64,000 bases of DNA from Herbaspirillum sp. DW155 (GTDB lineage: Bacteria; Pseudomonadota; Gammaproteobacteria; Burkholderiales; Burkholderiaceae_D): NCBI RefSeq assembly GCF_037076565.1, contig NZ_AP029028.1, positions 1,798,001 to 1,862,000 on the forward strand, written 5' to 3'. The notes beneath the pieces were generated by a model. The model was not told the DNA's origin and made no database searches. It saw only the letters and a program-made list of their open reading frames with translations. The number at the start of each line of letters is the position of its first letter. Within the stretch, counting starts at the first letter, position 1. Both the position numbers and the translations under genes were made by a program. Below are positions 60,772-64,000 of the stretch, in pieces.

Positions 60772-61521
60772 ATGACAGATAAGGTCATCATCGTGACAGG
60801 CGGCAGCCGTGGCATCGGCGCGGCCACCGCATTGCTGGCAGCGCAGCGCGGCTACGCTGTCTGCGTCAATTACGTCTCCAACCGCGAGGCGGCCGAGTCG
60901 GTCGCCAGCCAGATCCGCGCCGCAGGCGGGCGGGCCATCACGGTGGCAGGCGACGTCTCCAAAGAGGAAGACGTGCTGCGCCTCTTCACCACCACCGACC
61001 AGGAGCTGGGCCGCGTCACCGCCCTGGTCAACAACGCCGGCATCCTGGAACATCAGTCGCGCCTGGACGCCATGAGCGCCGAGCGCATCACCCGCGTGCT
61101 GGTCGCCAACGTCACCGGTAGCCTGCTGTGCGCCCGCGAGGCGGTCAAGCGCATGTCCACACGGCATGGCGGGCAGGGTGGGGCCATCGTCAACTTGTCG
61201 TCGATGGCCGCCAAACTGGGCGGACCGGGAGAGTACGTGGACTATGCCGCCTCCAAGGGCGCCATCGATGCCTTCACCGTGGGCCTGGCCAAGGAAGTGG
61301 CGGCCGAAGGCATTCGCGTCAACGCCGTGCGTCCGGGCCTGATCTATACCGACATCCACGCCAGCGGTGGCGAGGCCGGCCGGGTGGACCGGCTCAAGGA
61401 TGCCGTGCCGATGAAGCGCGGCGGTACCGCCGGCGAAGTCGCCAACGCCATCCTGTGGCTGCTGTCGGACGAATCCTCCTATGCCACCGGCACTTTCATC
61501 GACGTTTCCGGTGGCCGCTGA
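60772..61521 (+). CDS. SDR-family NAD(P) oxidoreductase
   Basis: The 249-residue classical short-chain dehydrogenase has the cofactor motif TGGSRGIG (9-16) and NNAG, the active site with Ser in NLSSMAAKLG, and Y158-x3-K162 (YAASK). It has VPMKRGGTAGEVANAILWLLSDESSYATGTFIDVSGG as the usual C-terminal part. It likely uses NADPH, given the NYVSN region after the second strand, but the substrate is unknown. A GGGAGACT ribosome site precedes the ATG. The DUF962 gene follows 63 bases later. Confidence 0.88.
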   Translation: MTDKVIIVTGGSRGIGAATALLAAQRGYAVCVNYVSNREAAESVASQIRAAGGRAITVAGDVSKEEDVLRLFTTTDQELGRVTALVNNAGILEHQSRLDAMSAERITRVLVANVTGSLLCAREAVKRMSTRHGGQGGAIVNLSSMAAKLGGPGEYVDYAASKGAIDAFTVGLAKEVAAEGIRVNAVRPGLIYTDIHASGGEAGRVDRLKDAVPMKRGGTAGEVANAILWLLSDESSYATGTFIDVSGGR

Positions 61522-61584
61522 GGCCCTGGGCAGTCAATAGCAGACTAAACAGCCACTAAACAGCCACTGAGCAGGGAGCCCCGC

Positions 61585-62031
61585 ATGGACAGCATGAATT
61601 CCCCCCGCCGCATCGATGCACTGCTGGCCCGCTATGCGCAAAGCCATCGCCATCCGATGAATGAACTGATCCACTGCATCTGCATACCGGCCATCGTGTT
61701 TTCGCTGCTGGGGCTGTGCTGGAGCGTTTCTCCCGCCGTGGCCCTGCTGGTGGCCGCCGCCGCGTTGGCCTGGTATCTGCGCCTTTCGCCACCCTTTGCC
61801 GTGGGCATGCTGGCCATGTCGGCGCTGATGCTGGTGGTGCTGGCACGGCTGCCTGCCGCAGCGGTGCTGCCGGTGTCGGCGGTGGTCTTCGTGCTGGCCT
61901 GGATCGGCCAGTTCATCGGCCACCGCATCGAGGGCAAGAAGCCGTCTTTCTTCGAGGATCTGCGGTTTTTGCTGGTCGGGCCGCTGTTCGTGCTGGCCTT
62001 CCTGTATCGCCGCTGGCACATCGCTTATTGA
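61585..62031 (+). CDS. DUF962/Mpo1-like membrane protein
   Basis: The 148-residue protein has four hydrophobic helices. The family signature RYAQSHRHPMNELIHCICIPAIVF is present near the N-terminus with its conserved His pair, and GQFIGHRIEGKKPSFFEDLRFLLVGPLFVL follows near the C-terminus. The yeast homologue Mpo1 is a dioxygenase that degrades 2-hydroxy fatty acids with Fe(II) bound by such His residues. A bacterial role in lipid oxidation is inference. Inner membrane. Confidence 0.88.
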   Translation: MDSMNSPRRIDALLARYAQSHRHPMNELIHCICIPAIVFSLLGLCWSVSPAVALLVAAAALAWYLRLSPPFAVGMLAMSALMLVVLARLPAAAVLPVSAVVFVLAWIGQFIGHRIEGKKPSFFEDLRFLLVGPLFVLAFLYRRWHIAY

Positions 62032-62198
62032 TGTCACCGGATTGCGGTGGATTTCCGGCTCGGGACGTCTTTGTATTAAGATGTAAAGGATTATGTGCTC
62101 CGGCGCCAAACGCGCGATCATGTTGCGTTCGCGCGGACGCACGAATTCCCCCCGCCGCCCGGAGACGGGCCAAACAGTTATCAGTCGGAGTTTTTTGT

Positions 62199-62651
62199 AT
62201 GAAGAAATTGCTTTTGATCGCCGCCCTGGGCTCCCTCGTGGCCGGCTGCGCAGTGACCCCCAACTCGGCCAGCGTCTACAACTCCCACCAGGCCCAAGGT
62301 GAACAGACCGTGCGCATGGGCGTCGTCGAATCGATCCGCAACGTGACCATCGACAAGGGTTCGACCGGCATCGGCACCCTCGGCGGCGCGGCGCTGGGCG
62401 GCATCGCTGCCGGCTCCAACATCGGCGGCGGCAACGGCGCCCTGGCTGCCGGCATCGTCGGTGCCCTGGCCGGCGGCGTGCTGGGCAACCAGGCCGAAGC
62501 CCACCTGAACAACCGTCCGGGCCTGGAAATCACCGTGCGTCTGGATAACGGCGAATTGCGCGCCATCACCCAGGATGCCGATGAACCTTTCCGCGTCGGC
62601 GAACGTGTGCGTCTGCTCTCCAACGGCCGCACCACCCGCGTGACGCACTGA
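62199..62651 (+). CDS. Glycine-zipper 2TM-domain outer-membrane lipoprotein (SlyB-like)
   Basis: The 150-residue protein has the lipobox VAGC with lipidation at C17. A Gly-zipper region (IGTLGGAALGGIAAGSNIGG, then LAAGIVGALAGGVLGNQ) is the Rick_17kDa/SlyB motif that can insert in the outer membrane, followed by a beta-rich C-terminal domain (LEITVRLDNGELRAITQ). CGGAG lies eight bases before the ATG. Such proteins guard outer-membrane integrity. Hairpins follow. Confidence 0.9.
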   Translation: MKKLLLIAALGSLVAGCAVTPNSASVYNSHQAQGEQTVRMGVVESIRNVTIDKGSTGIGTLGGAALGGIAAGSNIGGGNGALAAGIVGALAGGVLGNQAEAHLNNRPGLEITVRLDNGELRAITQDADEPFRVGERVRLLSNGRTTRVTH

Positions 62652-62672
62652 TCTTTGCGCAGCGTATGAAGA

Positions 62673-62737
62673 AGCAGGACTGCGGTCCTGCTCAGATTGA
62701 TGACAAAGCCCTGGCGAGAGCCAAGGCTTTGTTGTTT
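62673..62737 (+). terminator. Two hairpins after the glycine-zipper lipoprotein
   Basis: AGCAGGAC (62673-62680) pairs with GTCCTGCT (62685-62692), and ACAAAGCC (62703-62710) pairs with GGCTTTGT (62725-62732), the second followed by TGTTT. They lie 22 to 80 bases after the stop. The second is the better terminator candidate, and it may also border the insertion sequence. Confidence 0.55.
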
Positions 62738-62745
62738 AATCGGTC

Positions 62746-64000
62746 ATGCTCAAAAAACCGACAGCCGCCCAGCACGAGTTAGAGATGGTGACCATCGAGA
62801 TGCTCGTGCCCAAGGACCATCTGCTGCGCAAGATCGACGCGGCGGTGGATTTCGAGTTCATCCGCGAGAAGGTGGCGCATCTGTATTGCGCCGACAATGG
62901 CCGCCCGGCACTGGACCCGGTGGTACTCTTCAAGCTCTTGTTCATCGGCTACCTCTTCGGTATCCGCAGCGAGCGCCAGCTCATCCGCGAGGTCCAGGTC
63001 AACGTGGCCTATCGCTGGTTTGCCGGATTCCGTCTGACCGACAAGGTGCCGGACTCCTCCACCTTCTCCCAGAACCGGCGCCGCCGCTTCATTGATACCA
63101 CCGTCTATCAAGACATCTTCGACGAGATCGTGCGCCAGGCCATTGGACGCGGCATGGTCGATGGCCGTGTGCTCTACAGCGACAGCACCCACCTCAAGGC
63201 CAACGCCAACAAGAACAAGTTCGACTACGTTCAAGTTACCCAGACCCCCTCGGCCTATCTGGCCGAACTGGATGCGGCTGTGGATATCGACCGTGCCGAG
63301 CATGGCAAGAAGCCGCTCAAGCGCGACGATGATGATGAGCCGCCCACCAAAGAAATCAAGGTCAGTCGCACCGATCCCGAGAGCGGCTACATGGTGCGCG
63401 ACGACAAGCCCAAGGGCTTCTTCTACCTGGATCACCGCACCGTCGATGCCAAGCATTGCATCATTACCGATACCCATGTCACGCCCGCCTCAGTCCATGA
63501 CAGTCAACCTTATCTGGCACGCCTGGATCGTCAGCGCCAGACGTTCGGATTTGATGTACAGGCCGTTGGCCTGGATGCTGGCTATTTCACACCGGCCGTC
63601 TGCCAGGGACTGGAGAATCGCGAGATCAGCGGCGTGATGGGCTACCGCACACCCAACCACAAGCCGGGGACATTCTTTAAACGGGCGTATGAGTACGATG
63701 CCTACCGTGACGAATACATCTGCCCGCAGGGCCAGTCCTTGCACTACAGCACCACCAATCGGCAGGGGTATCGGGAATACAAATCCAAGCCTGAACAATG
63801 CCGGGGCTGCAAGGTACGCGAGCAATGCACCAATAGCGCCAATGCGGTCAAGGTGGTGACGCGCCATGTGTGGGAGCGTTCCAAGGAGAAGGTGGATGAT
63901 CGGCGTCGTACCGAATGGGGCAAGCGCATCTATGCCCGACGCAAGGAAACGGTAGAACGCAGCTTCGCCGACGCCAAGCAATTGCACGGACATCGCTATG
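62746..64000 (+). mobile_element. IS1182-family transposase, 3' part outside the window
   Basis: The frame from the ATG at 62746 stays open to the edge, giving 418 residues, so the element continues beyond the window. The N-terminal DUF772-type domain (LFKLLFIGYLFGIRSERQLIREV) and the catalytic DDE residues are visible: D146 in LYSDSTHLKA, D277 in VGLDAGYF and E404 in ETVERSFADAK, with a CxxC-type pair between them in CRGCKVREQC. This matches IS1182 (IS1182/IS5-like) transposases. The left inverted repeat cannot be fixed without the right end. Confidence 0.9.

Overview
The window (about 64 kb, high GC) reads as a chromosomal segment of a betaproteobacterium, most likely Burkholderiales/Oxalobacteraceae and close to Herbaspirillum. 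This placement is inference from gene content and order: ilvC next to psd and pssA, tpiA-secG-tRNA-Leu-nuoA..N-DUF2818, rpsO-pnp, a gene for a LivM-LivG fusion, and strongly GC-biased third codon positions. Most genes are housekeeping. There is no rRNA operon, CRISPR array or intact prophage. The only mobile element is an IS1182-type transposase cut by the right edge.

Region by region. 1-5.3 kb: end of the acetolactate synthase small subunit, ilvC, two exported proteins, the phosphatidylethanolamine pathway pair psd and pssA, and a Ser/Gly-rich orphan protein. 5.3-10.7 kb: a diguanylate cyclase with a duplicated sensor module, a DUF2917 gene divergent from a MocR-type regulator, and a TPR-methyltransferase fusion. 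10.7-17.5 kb: a catabolic island made of a PfkB kinase, a fold-III PLP deaminase, an RpiR regulator, an N-acyl-D-amino-acid-deacylase-like amidohydrolase, RidA and a GntP permease. Read together these fit import and breakdown of N-acetyl-D-glucosaminate, the C1-oxidised form of GlcNAc, to KDPG. This is my main hypothesis for the window.

17.6-22.7 kb: a small lipoprotein, rpsO, pnp and a type II NADH dehydrogenase. 22.8-29 kb: a leftward 5-oxoproline (pyroglutamate) utilisation cluster, pxpB-pxpC-pxpA, then DUF969, DUF979 (likely the permease pair) and DUF2891, with a divergent winged-helix regulator. 29-31.6 kb: quinone oxidoreductase, tpiA, secG and tRNA-Leu(GAG). 31.7-47.1 kb: the complete 14-gene complex I operon plus DUF2818, with a Fur-box-like sequence before nuoA. 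47.2-50.4 kb: ADP-ribose pyrophosphatase, ETF:ubiquinone oxidoreductase and an acyl-CoA thioesterase.

50.5-55.4 kb: a branched-chain amino acid ABC transporter whose second permease and first ATPase are fused. 55.6-57.7 kb: a hydrolase, a divergent pair of small DNA-binding proteins (ribbon-helix-helix and Cro/CI-like) and two tandem identical tRNA-Lys(CTT) genes. 57.7-64 kb: a spermidine-synthase-like protein, a non-lipidated MetQ-like binding protein, a tiny membrane protein, a broken YefM-type antitoxin that keeps an operator-like dyad, a deoxyinosine glycosylase, an SDR oxidoreductase, a DUF962 protein, a glycine-zipper lipoprotein and the transposase.
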